Shown: one piece after another, positions 35,699 to 48,746 of the stretch
Position numbering within the stretch: the stretch's first letter is position 1
Layout: the number at the start of each line of letters is the position of its first letter
Assembly: GCA_037954665.1 (NCBI GenBank)
Contig: JBBMOL010000431.1
Span: 234,201-298,200 of the forward strand
Length of the DNA: 64,000 nt
Origin: Laguncularia racemosa
Taxonomy: Eukaryota; Streptophyta; Magnoliopsida; Myrtales; Combretaceae
Reading direction: 5' to 3'
Notes under the pieces: model-generated
What the model was told of the DNA's origin: nothing
The model's database searches: none
What the model saw: only the letters and a program-made list of their open reading frames with translations
Program-made: the position numbers and the translations under genes

Positions 35699-38600
35699 GT
35701 GGTCACATTTGCAGTTTGATCATTGATGGAGGAAGTTGCACTAATGTGGTGAGTAATTTTATTGTTGAGAGGTTGGGACTCAAGACTACTAAACACCCTA
35801 GTCCATATAAATTGCAGTGGCTGAATGATAGTGGCGAGACTAAGGTGAGTAAGCAAGCCTTGATTGCTTTTTACATTGGTAGGTATGAGGATGAGGTGTT
35901 ATGTGATGTAGTGCCAATGCAAGCGTGTCATGTGTTATTGGGGAGGCCATAGCAATTTGATAGGAAGGTTGTTCATGATGACTTTTCTAACAAGTATACG
36001 CTTGTTCACCAGGGGAAAAGCTTTAATCTTAAACCTTTAAAACCTAAACAGGTGTATGAGGATCAGTTGCAGCTACAACAGTCTTTTGCAAGACATAAGG
36101 TGAGTAAAAGACAGAGGGAGAGTGAGAGAGCAAAAGACAATGAGAAAGAAAAGGAATACAAAAGTCAAACTCACAAGGAAAAAGAGAGGAAGGCTGGAAA
36201 GAGTGTGAGAGACCAAGTTGAAGGGGGATCAACTTTGGTGGTGAGTGAAAAGGAGAGTGTAGCCTTGCAAAAGGAAAGTTGTGTGGCAAGAGCGAGTGTA
36301 GTGAGAAGAGCGTTAGTAATGAAGCAACCTATGTTGTTGCTGGTTTTTAAGGAAACATGTCTGAATACTAACAAACTATCTAACTCTTTGCCTAGTGTGG
36401 TTGTGTCTATTGTGCAGGACTTTGAAGATGTCTTCCCTAAGGAGATTCCAAAGGGATTACCACCTATTCGTGGTATTGAGCACCAGATTGACCTTATACC
36501 CGGAGCATCGATTCCAAACAAGCCAGCTTATAGGAGCAATCCGGAGGAGACAAAGAAACTCCAAAGGCAGGTAGATGAATTAATGGAGAAGGGGTACGTG
36601 AGAGAAAGCATGAGTCCATGTGCAGTGCTTGTGATTTTGGTGCCTAAGAAGGATGGGTCATGGAGAATGTGTGTTAACTGCCGCGCCATCAACAACATCA
36701 CGGTAAAGTATCGTCATCCCATTCCTCGCTTAGATGACATGTTAGATGAGTTACATGGGTCTAGTGTCTTTTCCAAAATTGATCTGAAAAGTGGATATCA
36801 CCAAATTAGAATGAAAGAAGGTGATGAATGGAAAACCGCATTCAAAACGAAATATGGATTGTATGAGTGGTTAGTAATGCCTTTCGGTTTAACTAACGTA
36901 CCCAGTACTTTTATGAGACTTATGAACCATGTTTTGAGGACTTTTATTGGCAAATTTGTGGTTGTCTATTTTGATGATATTCTCATTTACAGCAAGAGTT
37001 TGGAGGACCATATATCTCACTTGAGGGATGTTTTAGAAGTGCTTCGAAAGGAGCAATTATATGCTAACCTCAAGAAGTGCACTTTTTGCACAGACAAACT
37101 TGTGTTTCTTGGTTTTGTTGTTAGTGCACAGGGAATACAGGTTGATGAAGAAAAGATTCGTGCAATCCAAGAGTGGCCTAGTCCAACTAATGTAAGTAAT
37201 GTGTGGAGTTTTCATGGACTAGCGAGTTTTTACAAGAGATTTGTGAAGGATTTTAGCACCATTGCAGCACCACTTACTGAGGTAATTAAGAAGAACGTGG
37301 GGTTCAGATGGGGAGAGCAACAAGAGAAGGCCTTTCAGACGCTTAAAAATAAGCTGACTCAGGCGCCATTACTTGCTTTACCTGACTTTGCTAAAACGTT
37401 TGAAATTGAGTATGATGCTTTAGGATTAAGTATTGGAGCAGTGCTCATGCAGGAGAGAAGACCAATTGCATTCTTTAGCGAGAAGCTAAGTGGGGCAACC
37501 GTGAACTACCCTACTTATGACAAGGAGTTATATGCATTGGTTCGAGCCCTGGAGACTTGGCAACACTATCTTTGGCCAAAAGAGTTCGTGATCCACACTG
37601 ATCATGAATCCTTGAAGTACTTGAAGGGGTAACACAAGCTGAACAAAAGGCATGCTCGTTGGGTAGAGTTCATCGAAACATTTCCATATGTCAGCCACTA
37701 CAAGCAAGGTAAAGAGAATGTCGTTGCTGATGCACTTTCTAGAAGGTATGCTCTTATCTCTACTCTTAGTTCTAGATTGCTTGGTTTGGAGCACATTAAG
37801 GAATTGTATGCTACTGATCGAGATTTTTGTGAGGAGTATGTGCATTATGAGAAGAGTGGGCATGGTAAATTTTATAAACATGAAGGTTTCTTGTTTAGGG
37901 AGAGTAAACTATGCATTCCAATTTGCTCTTTAAGAGAATTACTAGTGAGGGAGTCTCATGGAGGAGGTTTAATGGGACATTTTGGAGTAGCTAAAACCTT
38001 AGGGGTATTGCAGGAACACTTTTATTGGCCTCACATGAAACGAGATGTTGAGAGGATTTGTGAGCGATGTGTTACGTGTAAGCAAGCAAAATCTAGAGTC
38101 CAACCTCAAGGGCTTTATACCCCACTTCCCATTCCTCATGAGCCTTGGGTAGATATTTCTATGGATTTTGTGTTAGGATTACTCAGGTCTAGACATGGTC
38201 GAGATTCTATTTTTGTAGTTGTGGATAGATTTTCTAAGATGGCACATTTCATTCCTTGTCACAAAACGGATGATGCTTGCAATATTGCCAATTTGTTCTT
38301 TAGGGATGTTGTGAGATTACATGGTATGCCTAGAACAATTGTATCGGATGGAGATGCTAAGTTCTTGAGCTACTTCTGGAAGACCTTGTGGGCTAAGTTA
38401 GGAACTAAGTTATTGTTCTCTACTACTTGTCATCTACAAACTGATGGTCAAACTGAGGTAGTAAATCAAACTTTATCTACTTTGTTGAGGGCTGTAATTA
38501 AAAAGAATATTAAAAGTTGGGAGGATTGTTTGCCGCATGTTGAATTTGCCTATAACCGTACAGTACATTTTGTACTAACTCCTTTGGATTTATCACCTTT

Positions 38601-39214
38601 GCCTATTTCTGAGTATGTTAATCTAGATGGCAAGAAGAAGGCAGAATTTGTTAAACAGATCCATGAGAAGGCAAGGCTAAACATTGAGCGAAGAACAGAG
38701 CAGTATGTGAAACAAGCCAACAAGGGTTGTCGACAAGCTGTCTTTGAACCTGGAGACTGGGTTTGGGTTCACATGCACAAAGAGCGGTTTCATGTGCAGC
38801 ATCGATCTAAACTACTTCCTAGAGGCGATGGACCATTTCAAATTCCTGAGCGCATCAATGATAATGCATACAAGATAGATTTACCAGGTGAGTATTAAGT
38901 AAGTGCCACATTTAATGTTACTGATTTGAGTCCTTTTGATGCGGGCGATGATTTGAGGACAAATCCTTTTCAAGAGGAGGGGAATGATGAGATCTATGAT
39001 GGGAGCCAAGCCAGAAGATGGAATGTGGATCCTCTTGAAGTGCTACTTGGACCAATCACAAGAAATCGAGCGAAACGATTCAAGGAAGCACTTAACGGGT
39101 TGATAAAGGATGTCCATGAAGTCGGAAAGGATTGGAGCAATCATGAAGTTGGAAAGGATTGGAACAACCATGGTAATGCCCTTGCTCTTGTACAAGTCAT
39201 ACCGGATACGGGGT
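35640..39214 (+). pseudogene. pol: pol of element B: protease, RT, RNase H, integrase, tail
   Basis: One frame throughout. Protease: DGGSCTNVV near 35725 and ACHVLLGRP at 35925. Then a Lys/Glu-rich spacer, RT (LVPKKDGSWRMCVNCRAIN, FSKIDLKSGYHQIRM, catalytic VVYFDDILIY near 36965), RNase H (IEYDALGLSIGAVLMQ, THTDHE-like block near 37595), integrase zinc finger (GHFGVAKTLG..CERCVTCKQAK) and DDE core (MDFVLGLL, IVSDGDAKF, TDGQTEVVNQ near 38160-38475), then FEPGDWVWVHM and the LTR-overlapping tail. Lesions: TAG at 35950 (A-family Trp), TAA at 37630 and TAA at 38896, where A has CAA at the last site. The core active-site residues are otherwise retained. Confidence 0.9.
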
Positions 39215-39930
39215 GAAGAGGGCGTGTCTTTACAAGGCACGGCCGTGTAGGAGTCTGGAGGTTACACAGAATCATACACGGTCGTATACACGGTTCAAAG
39301 GCACGGTCGTGTATGTTGTCAAGATTTCCACAGAAAGATATACGACTAGAAGTACACGGTCGTGTACATTGGCAAGATTTCCACAGAAAGATACACAACT
39401 AGAAGTACACGGTCGTGTACATCTCCAATGCCGGTCATGTATATTTTCAACACCGGCTTAAGGCCGGCTCCAAGGCCGCCGGCCTTCATGTCTACACCGC
39501 CGACCTACATGTTTGTTTTGTTGATTTTTACGCAACTTATCTAAGTTATGTCATTTTGGGCTTTATTGTTACGAATTGTTAACCCTAATATAAAGCTCCT
39601 AGGGTTAGAATATAGAACATATAACATTGAAAGTTTGAAAACACTTTTGAGAGAATTCCTCTCTTGGTTCTTTAAAGAACTAATCTAGAACTTATCGGAT
39701 TTTATTTCCGTGGCGTTCATCCCGACTTATCAATCGGTCTTTCATCCCGATTGTGGCGTCTTCATATTATACCAAGGTTCTTGTCTCGCTTATAGATAAT
39801 GGGTCGCGGTTTCCACTTGAGGGTGTTTGGCATCTTAGGTAACGAATTCCGAACGTATTGGTATTGGGTTTCGTCACACGTTGGCATGGTTCGTATCAGT
39901 TAGGAATCCAATCAAACCGATCTCGTATCA
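38985..39930 (+). repeat. 3' LTR of element B
   Basis: 946 bp, preceded by the purine tract AAGAGGAGGGGAA. It differs from the 5' LTR by an extra 12 bp in the palindromic repeat zone near 39280 and scattered substitutions. Its first ~230 bp encode the end of the polyprotein. Confidence 0.92.
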
Positions 39931-39935
39931 AGAAC

Positions 39936-40358
39936 TTTGGAATCATCCCAATTTCCACTTTAAAATACATAACAACATGTTGGAAATTTCTAGTCTATCA
40001 ATTATATTAACTTAATTAGTCATCAATTGGTCAATTTCATCAATTTCAACTTTCCACTCACTATATTCATAAAACTCATCATCTAAACTACTTCTAATCC
40101 ATAAATCAATACTCTAATCATCAACCAACCATATTTTATAATCTAATTCAGATTTTAATCAAGAAAATCAATATCAAGCAATTATGTAAGTGGTGGTGGA
40201 ACATGGTAACAATCCAACATGCAATTTTTTACTTCAATCTCAATTCTAACTCATCAAACATCATTTAATCATCAACCCAATGCATTTAGCTTCAAAATCC
40301 ATTAATCAAACAAATTTACAATATATTAAGCTCTATAAGTGATGGCTAACATAGGTTT
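39936..40358. other. Continuation of the DNA into which B inserted
   Basis: AT-rich, no gene; it continues the sequence left of B across the AGAAC duplication. The last bases before E are GGTTT, which would be E's target duplication, but E's other end is truncated. Confidence 0.5.
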
Positions 40359-42240
40359 TGTAACACTCCGAAACCTAGGCCGCGCTACTACTTGTCACGT
40401 GTCTTTATCTTATAAGAACATGTTATGGCTTTGAATTAACCCTGATACATTTTAACCTGTAAATCCTATATAAAAGCATTTCATATATCCCCAAAATTTC
40501 ATAAACCATATCAAACATCTAACACGACGGAAGTCTTTAAACACTTAAATAACATTCTCAAAAGATAATGTCTATTACATCTCAATAACATAATTATCCA
40601 AAAACTTAATCGCCATAATAGTAACGGCAATTTTCATCTTCCTCTTTTAGTGGTTCACCTAAACTCGAGTTATCTTCTAGGTTATCATCTCCCTCAACAC
40701 CTGTATCTAAAAACATTCCTCGAAGGGTAAGCTAATTCCTAGTACGTATAACACAAACACACACGCAAAAACAAACTTCAACAAATATCACATACATTAT
40801 GTAGTACTTAAAAACAGACAACCGTTTCATAATGTGATTTATGTCCATGAACAACAATAAGGTAATCATGACACCCTTAACACACTTAACACATCGGAAC
40901 ATGATTTAGTGATGGCAACTACCACTATAGGCCCCACGCCCATGATCCTTTAATCCTTAAACTTGGTGATGGGAAGTATCACTACAGGCTCCACACTCAT
41001 GTCTACTTAAACCTCTTAACTAACATCAGCCCAGATCATTTCCATGCACGACTCTAGTAAGGACAATGTTACACAAAGATCATTGGGGTGCCCCTTAAAG
41101 ATTTGCCACTATGGGCCTCTAAGTCGAACTAAGCACATACAACATATAATTTAAACACTTAAGCCAAATTATTTAACTTAATCAAGTTCAATGCATAAAC
41201 TAACTTAACAAGCACAAATCAATACACAAGTTACGTGTACCTTAAATCCTAGCCTTAAGCATTTCCCGATCTTGGACTTAATTTAAACGGAAATCTATAC
41301 AAATTAACAAGCTCTTCTTAGTACTTAATCTATAATCAATATCATCCTCTTACTTCTCTTATCTTATTTATTTAATTTCTTTAAGGCCTTACTAGCTATC
41401 TAGGTTATGTGAAAATTAGTTTAATTTGAAGTTGAATGAATATATAATTACTTTATACTTTATTTATCATGGCCATATTGGGGACCATGTTGCTCAACAT
41501 GGGCTGAAGCACGACTATGTTAAGGGTCATGTATCTTTTGGTGTAAAGTTTATCTTCAACACAAATAGAACATGATTGTGTTGGGAGGTCGTGTTCTTTT
41601 TAATTTAACACAGTCCAAACACGACCATATTGGGAAGCCGTGTATCTTTTAGTGTAACTTTCAAATTCAATACAATCAAAACACAATCGTGTTAGTAGGC
41701 CGTGTTACCCTCGACAATCTCCACGAACTCCTAATTCTTTATTCTAATTTCTCCTAAACCCAATTCTCTCTATTCCTAAGCTCGATTATATCTCTAAAAC
41801 ATGTAATTATAAATAAATTACATTGATTTTCATACTTACATCAAATTTCCTATGAGTTGAATCCTTAAACCTTTTAAGTCTCTTCTCTATTACGCCCTTC
41901 TCAATCTTGGAATTCTGATGTGCACATTATACTCATGAGTTCCAACTCCAATAATTGAAATTGAAACTTGTATAGAATCCCTTACCTTTAGTCTTTGGAA
42001 TTAGGTCACTCCTTTTTCCTTTCGTCTTTAAGGTTTCTGTCAAGAGCATTTGTCCTCTGGTTTTTGTTTCACTGTTCACAATGGGAAATTAGGTTTCCTA
42101 GGTTTATCAGTATTTATATACTCCATGTAAAAAGACCCATTCGCCCCTTATTTAAATACGTTTTTACGTCCTTAGCCTCGGCTCATTATGACAACATATA
42201 TACTAAGATAAATTAATAAATAAAATTTTCAGGTATTACA
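40359..42240 (-). repeat. 3' LTR of element E
   Basis: 1882 bp, in minus orientation starting TGTAATACCTG and ending GAGTGTTACA. Its inner segment 40359-40722 matches 48747-49111. The zone 41500-41705 has repeated AACACGAC...GTCGTGTT-type motifs. Confidence 0.85.
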
Positions 42241-42250
42241 TTCTCCCCCC
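42241..42250 (-). other. Polypurine tract of element E
   Basis: On the minus strand GGGGGGAGAA directly precedes the 3' LTR, the expected plus-strand priming site. Confidence 0.85.
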
Positions 42251-45200
42251 TTTATAAAAAGATTTGTCCTCAAAAGTACCTGATTTTGGTAGAGTTTTGG
42301 ATACTTCTTCCTCATTTCTACTTCTAGTTCTGACGTCGCTTCCCTTTCTATTTGGTTTATCCATTGTACTTTTACATAAGGGATTGTTTTCCATCTTAGT
42401 ATTCGTTCTTTAGTGTCTAAGATTATAATTGGCCTTTCTAAAGACATTGGATTTGGCTGTATATTCAATGGTTCCAAAGCCACTATCTGATTTGGGTCGA
42501 GTACATACTTCCTTAGCATGGATACATGGAATAGATCATATACCCTGACTAAATTCAATCGAAGAGCTAACCTATAAGCTATTGTGCTTATTCTTTCCAA
42601 GATCTCAAATGGGCCTATATACCTTGGGTTTAGCTTTCCTCTAAACCCGAATTTGATCACTCTTTTTGTTAGAGAAATCCTTAATAATACCTTATCTCCC
42701 ACTTAAAATTCCAAAAGGCGTCTTCTTTTGTCTGCATAGCTCTTTTGTCGAGACTGGGCCATTTGTATTATCTACCTGATTAGTTTCACCTTGTCTACTG
42801 CTTCTTGTACTAACTTTAGCCCCATCATCTGTCTTTCTCCCACTTTATCCCAATGTAGTGGGGGATCTAGACCTTCTTCCTTAAAGAGCTTCATACGGTG
42901 CCATCTAGATGGTTGTCTGGTAATTGTTATTATAGGCAAACTCCACTAGAGGTTATGCTCATTCTAATTTCCTCCACAATCTAATGCACATGCCCTGAGT
43001 AAATCCTCCAATATTTGTATAGTCTTTTTAGACTAACCATCTGTCTATAGGTGGAATGTTATACTGAATTGCAGTTTTGTGCCTAATGCTTTGTGTAGGT
43101 TGTTTTAGAATCTGCTCACAAATCTTGTGTCTCTATTAGAAGTGATTGTCACTAACACTCTAGGCAGTTTACTATCTCCTATATGTATATCTGAACCAAT
43201 TTTCCCAATTTGTATCCTACTTTGATGGGTATAAAATGAGAAAACTTGGTCAATCTATCCACTATAACCCAAACTGCATCCTATTTCTCCTAATGTTTAG
43301 GATGGTTGTAACAAAGTCCATTATCATATGCTCCCATTTCCACTCTGGTATTGGAAGAGGCTATAATTCTCCAGCTAGCCTCTGATGTTTTATTCTGATC
43401 TACTAGTACGTGAGGCATCTGGCTACATACTCAGCTATCTCACTTTTCATATTTCTCCACTAATAACAACTCTTTAAGTCCTTATACATTTTAATACTTC
43501 CAGGGTGTATTGTGTAGGTGGAGTGATGTACCTCTTTCATTATGTCTCTCTTCAATTCTACATCCTTTAGCACACATAGCCTCGTTTTGTACCTTAAGGT
43601 CCCTTCTACATCAAAGTTGAATTCCGGTGCCTTGTCTTGTTCCATTCTGCTCTTGATATCTTAAATGTCCTTATTTTCCATTTGATTAGCTTTAATCTTG
43701 TCCATTATGATTGGTTGAATCCTTAATGGTAGGCATTTTTGCTCCCACTTCTTATGTTAAAATTTCTAGCTCTAATTTATGCATATCTTCCAATAACTCA
43801 TTCTACGAAGTGATGAGAGTGGCTACATTTCCTTGTTTCTTTCTGCTAAAGACATCTGCCACCACATTAGCTTTTCTTAAGTGGTATTGTATCTCCATGT
43901 TGTAATATTTGATTAGCTCAAACCATCTCCTCTGTCTCTTATTCAGCTCTTTTTGCATAAATATGTACTTTAGGCTTCTGTGGTTAGTGAAAATTTTGTA
44001 CCTTTCTCCATATAAGTAATGTCTCCATAGCTTCAAAGCTAGCACTATAGCTGCCAATTCTAAGTCATGAGTTGGGTAGTTCTTTTCATACGACTTCAAT
44101 TGTTGAGAAGCATAAGCTATTACTTGACCACCTTGCATCAATACATACCTTAACCCTTGGACTAAGGCATCACTATACATTATAAACTCTTCTCCACTCT
44201 TGAGCAAAGTCAAAACTGGCACTGACACCAGTTTCTCTTTAGCATATGAAAATTGGCTTCACATTTGTCATCCCACTCGAATTTCACATTCTTCTTGGTC
44301 AATCTGGTGAGAGGAGTTGCTATTTTAGAAAGCCCTTCTAAAAATCTGTTGTAGTAGCCTACTAGACCCAAGAAGCTTCTCACCTCTGTAATTGTCTTTA
44401 GTCGGTGCTAATCTACAATTGCTCTCACTTTTTTTGGGTCTATAGATATCCCATTTCTATTAACCACATGACTTAAGAAGACTACTTATTTTAGCTAGAA
44501 TTCACATTTATTGAACTTGGCATTCAACTTTTCATCTTGTAGCCTGCCCAATACCAGTCTCAAGTGTTCTTCATGCTCCTTGGTGCTTTTAGAGTATATT
44601 AGGATATCATCTATAAAGACAATTACAAATTTATTTAGAAAATCCTCTAATACTTTATTCATCAAATCCATGAATGCAATCGGTGCATTCGTTAGTCCAA
44701 AAGGCATCACCAGAAACTCGTAGTGCCCATATTTAGTCTTAAATGTTGTTTTCTAGATGTCTTCTTCTTTGATTCTTAGTTGATGGTAGCCTGATCTCAA
44801 GTCTACTTTGGAGAATACTTGAGCTCCTTGCAACTGGTCAAATAGGTCATCTATCATGAGAAGAGGATACTTGTTCTTGATTATGACCTTGTTTAACTCT
44901 CTATAGTCTATACAGAGTCTCACTTCCATCCTTCTTCTTTACAAATAGGACTGGTGCACCCAAAGGAGAGACACTGGATCTTATAAAACCATTATCTTGT
45001 AACTCTTGTAATTGTTTCCTTAATTCTTCCAATTCCATTGGTGCCATCTTGTAGATTGATTTTAATATGGGTACTGTGCCCTGTACGAAGTCAATATTGA
45101 ATTCTGTTTCCCTGGCTAAGGGTAAACCAAGAAGATCTTCTAAAAACACAAGGAAATTTCCTCATTATCAATACTCCTTCCATCTTAACTTCTTCACCAA

Positions 45201-45740
45201 CTTTAATAGTGTACACTTTTTCCTCACGTTTTATAAGTAGGTAATCTAGTGGGTCTCTGCACTTTTAACTTGTATTTAAGATATCCATCCCTTGGTATAT
45301 TAAACTGCACCACCAAGTTGTGACAGTCAATGGTGGCATGATATTTTGACAGCCAGTTGACATCCAAAATAATGTCAAATTCTATCATCTATAATACCAA
45401 AAGTTTTGCTCGCATCACCCTACCATGTATTTCTATTCTCACTTTGCATATTCTACTTATGCTTCCTCCTACTCCCAAGGGAGTACTAACAGCCAGACAA
45501 TCATTCATGTGTTCAACATTCAAAGCACATGTACAGTGCACATATGTATTGTAGGAGTGTATTGGAAGCATACTTGCAATGTTGTCTACGTCAGGGATAT
45601 CCTGGTGGTGCTGCTGGTGAATGGCAAATACTATAGTAGGAACTCTTTGTCTAGGACCTCCTGTCTGTGGTCTACCTCCTTGTCCTCTCACTAGAGGTCT
45701 AGCTGCCTATTGGATTGGGCTTGCCTAATTTTTTATTTAT
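42251..45740 (-). pseudogene. pol: Broken pol of element E: protease, RT, RNase H, integrase, chromodomain
   Basis: From the 5' side (right) to left: protease-like remnants near 45600-45200; the start of RT (PLGAPVLFVKKKDGS, 45000-44920); RT core MPFGLTNAPIAFMDLMN with catalytic FIDDILIYSK (44710-44495); RNase H (YSDALVQGLRYVLMQ, FTNHRSLKYIF, 44228-43803); integrase zinc-finger remnant (HHSTYTIHPGSIKMYKDLK, 43600-43460); and C-terminal domain with chromodomain (ILDTKERILRWKTIPYVKVQW, 42470-42290). Integrase core fragments between 43460 and 42710 are scattered over frames. The chromodomain would have steered integration to heterochromatin. Not functional. Confidence 0.82.
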
Positions 45741-45742
45741 CC

Positions 45743-46836
45743 TTAAGGATAGTTAATTGCCTTGTGTCCCCTCTGGTTACACACATGATAGAAGATTAAT
45801 GGGACTGACCTCTCAGTGCAATGCCTACTAATGTGTCCAGTCTTCCCATAAGAGAAACATTCTCCCTCTAGCCATTTGCACTCTCTTAACTCATGAGGCC
45901 CATAACATCCGGGACATTTAACATTTGGGCTTGCTGCAATGGGTACCAAAGGCACTTGTCCGATTTAAGGAGTAGGGGTTACAGCACTCGATGTTTTGCT
46001 TTGCAACATGTGATGTCTTTTGCCACTTTTTTGTCCCATTCCACTAAAGGCACTTCTTTTCCCAAAGCTATTACTACTTTGCGGCTCCTCTATTCTTCAA
46101 TAATCTTCTTATTCTGCTTGAGATACTTCGCTTTGTTAACCATTTCAGCATATGTATTTAGCTGAAAGGCCCTCACTGCAAATTGTAAGTCTAAGTCCAA
46201 TCCTCTCAAGAATCTCCTAGCTTGGGACCTATCATCATTATGTACATTTTTAGGAAGGAGCTAGATGAGGCGATGCAACTCTGCCTCATACTCTTAAATT
46301 GTTTGGTCCCTTTATTCACAGTTGTAGTACTCATTCTTCATCCTATCTCTAGAGCTATTGTGGAAATATCTATGATAAAATAACTCCTTAAATACAACCT
46401 AGTTCATGCATTCCCCTGCAAGTTTAGGAACCGAAGCCCACCATTTTGCTACAGTTTCCTTCAGCATGATTGTAGCATAATTTACCTTCTTATCTTCTAG
46501 TATTTGAAAGGTAGCAAATGTTTTCTCACTTTCCTATACCTAATCCTTAGCTTTGATTGGGTCATCCACTTCGGGCTTAAACTCTTTAGCTACTCTAATG
46601 AACCTATTAAAGCTAATGGGTTCATTAACATTCCTATGCTATGGGACATTGGGGACTTGGTGTTGTTGTGCCAATAGTCCCACTAGTTGGTTCACGGTAT
46701 GCAGTAGCTGAACTGTCTCTTCAGTTATCTGACCCCTTTTCTTTGGTGGCTGTGGATTCTAAACTTCCTCCTCATTAGGGTTATCACGTTGATAATCGCC
46801 ATAAAACTCCAATTCTAGGAAGATTTTAAGCTCTCT
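45743..46836 (-). pseudogene. gag: gag of element E (main part)
   Basis: On the minus strand: EFYGDYQRDNPNEEE near 46815-46765, QNPQPPKKRGQITEETVQLL, then capsid remnants, and a zinc-knuckle region at 45955-45743 with CPGCYGPHELRECKW followed by CFSYGKTGHISRHC, in which the second Cys of the CCHC motif is Tyr. Many stops occur. The gag N-terminus is separated from this part by the solo LTR at 46842-48240 and lies at 48241-48292. Confidence 0.75.
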
Positions 46837-46841
46837 TAAGT

Positions 46842-48240
46842 TGATAATTAATAAAAAAAATCATCTGAAATTGATGCTTAATCAAGGAATATGTTGCTTT
46901 CAGGTGTAATGAAGATCATTGAAAGAAATTGAGAAGAAAACAACAAAGAGAAAGGAAGAAGAGCATCTCCCCTACCTGCCATGCCCCCATATCAGGGGCA
47001 TATGAACAGCAAACCACCACCACGCCCCCATATTAGGGGCGTATGGAAGAGAAATCAGGAACAGAAGCTACCACGCCCCTTGCTAAGGGGCGTGGCAGAG
47101 GGCGTATGGGACCAAAAGTGAAAGATAAAGCCACCACGCCCCTGATATGGGGGCGTGCCAGCTTCAAAGGATGACTAGAGACCACCACGCCCTTTGACAC
47201 GAGGCGTGGTGAGGGGCGTATGGAGCCTCGACATACTTTCTCTGACGTTTCTCTCTCCTCCAATGCTAGCACATATATATAAGACGAAAAAGAAAAAAAA
47301 AAGAGGAGGAGGGGAGAGACGGCAGACCTAGGGTTTTAGAATACACTTCTCTTCATTTTTCTCTCTTTCTTTAGTTTTCTACTCAACAATCCAAGGAGAT
47401 TCAAGCAAGGCATTCAAGATTCAATCTATCCAGGTTGTAATTATGAACTCTAGTTTCTCTTCATGTATTTGTTCTTTCATTGTTAGGTTTATGGAAGAGT
47501 AAACCTAGACCTAGATCTCATTTGAACTATTTTGTCATATGATGAAGATATGATTTAATTGAAGTTTTATTGATGTTCTTTTGTTCCATTACATGTGCTG
47601 CATAATTATCTTAGATTCATATTTCCAGAATATGAGTTTATGCTTAATATCATTTGAGTTGATTGAGAAATCGCTTTTATGATCAGATTTATGTTTTAGA
47701 TGAGATTTGCTCATGTTTCTAAAGATAGAATATCGAAAATCTTCTGTTGAACATTCATTCGAATCGAGTTCATATGCTTTATGCGATTCTAGATTGCTAT
47801 TGATTGAGGAGAGATCATAATTGATAAATCTAGGATTAGATAAGTAATTTACTTGAGAAAGTAATTATCTTGCTTCTTGGAACTTAACAGCTTAAGAACT
47901 CAGAAACATTAATCCTTAGCTTCTAATGATTTATGTGACAATATAGGTATATAATGAGATCTAGGTTGCTTTGTTAGAGAATTAACCCTTGTTTTGTTGA
48001 AGTAGTTTTAGTTAAGATTTTAGATTGTTAACTAATTTTAGTCGTTAATACACTTCACCTCAATTTGACGGTTAGATAATAGGAAAAGAGCAAGTACTAG
48101 TAATTAGTAATCTCCTCTCGGTGGAACGACCCTGCACTTAACACTATACTATGTCCACGGTAGGTACACTTGCCTATTGCAACGTAGTTAGAATTAGGAA
48201 CAGGTATTACAAATATTAAAACTACGGTTGGCAACGATCA
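46842..48240 (+). mobile_element. Solo LTR (Athila/Tat-like) inside gag of element E
   Basis: It starts TGATAATTAAT and ends GATCA, giving a TGAT...ATCA frame like the LTR at 62377. There is a TATA box ACATATATATAAG at about 47271 and a spliced-leader-like AGGGTTTTAGAATAC after it. The U3 zone (46975-47225) has repeated CACGCCCC...GGGGCGTG hairpins. Candidate duplications are TAAGT (left) and CACGT (right), only 3 of 5 matching, so the right border is uncertain. The coding frame of E's gag resumes on both sides, which supports an insertion. Confidence 0.65.
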
Positions 48241-48292
48241 CACGTCTAGCATCCCTTCTAGCTCCTGATCCGGTGATTCTTCTTGGAGACAT
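48241..48292 (-). pseudogene. N-terminus of element E gag
   Basis: On the minus strand an ATG at 48292 opens MSPRRITGSGARRDARR, a basic opening typical of Ty3-type gag. It is then interrupted by the solo LTR; the continuation LRELKIFLELEFYG lies to its left. Confidence 0.55.
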
Positions 48293-48726
48293 TCTATTTA
48301 AGAAGAGACAACTAGATTTACTTAAATTAATATCAATCATGGTCAATGTCGTAGTGTGTAAGTATATGTACATACACCTCTACACATAGGTCTATTCATA
48401 TACATAACTTAGTAGTTAGAAAAATGTAAGTAAAGTAATAATACAAGAAAGTAATTACATAATTAAGTAAAAGTCCCATATTTCACCCACTCTCTTCATG
48501 TTTCACTATCTTACAAATCAAGTGCTTAATTTCTCTAAAGATAATATCTTATGCTCTACTGTTTTAAAAACTTATGGCTATTGATCATCACTTAGTTCTA
48601 AGGATCATTACCTAAGCTTTTTAGGCTCAATAGCCCATGTTCTATAGATCAAAACTTAGGTCATAAGGATCATGAGCCTATTTTCTATAGATTCAAACTT
48701 AAGTCTCTAAAGATCATATAACCTAA
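48293..48726 (-). other. Leader of element E
   Basis: Untranslated sequence between primer site and gag ATG. It is rich in short repeats of the ATCATAGCCTAAGTT type near 48590-48720. No ORF. Confidence 0.6.
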
Positions 48727-48727
48727 G

Positions 48728-48739
48728 GCTCTGATACCA
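48728..48739 (-). other. Primer-binding site of element E (tRNA-iMet)
   Basis: The minus strand reads TGGTATCAGAGC, seven bases inside the 5' LTR end. Confidence 0.85.
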
Positions 48740-48746
48740 CCTAAGC

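Larger units (their letters stand above)
32998..39930 (+). mobile_element. Element B: nearly complete gypsy (CRM-like chromovirus) element
   Basis: LTRs of 934 and 946 bp begin TGATGAGATC and end CGTATCA. The target duplication AGAAC is perfect (32993-32997 and 39931-39935). Primer site, gag, protease, RT, RNase H, integrase, tail and purine tract are all present in order. By eye the LTRs differ at about 4 per 100 positions plus one 12-bp indel. Only about five lesions break the coding region. The tail GPITRNRAKRFKEALNGL runs into the 3' LTR, a feature known for CRM-clade chromoviruses; assignment to CRM rather than a neighbouring chromovirus clade is inference. Confidence 0.9.

Noticed and set aside
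45389..45694. Open frames on both strands within the protease region of element E
   Set aside because: The minus-strand frame overlaps the decayed protease region without catalytic motifs in frame, and the plus-strand frame is its shadow.
47033..47272. 79-codon minus-strand frame
   Set aside because: Reads the CACGCCCC hairpin repeats of the solo LTR; repeat-derived.
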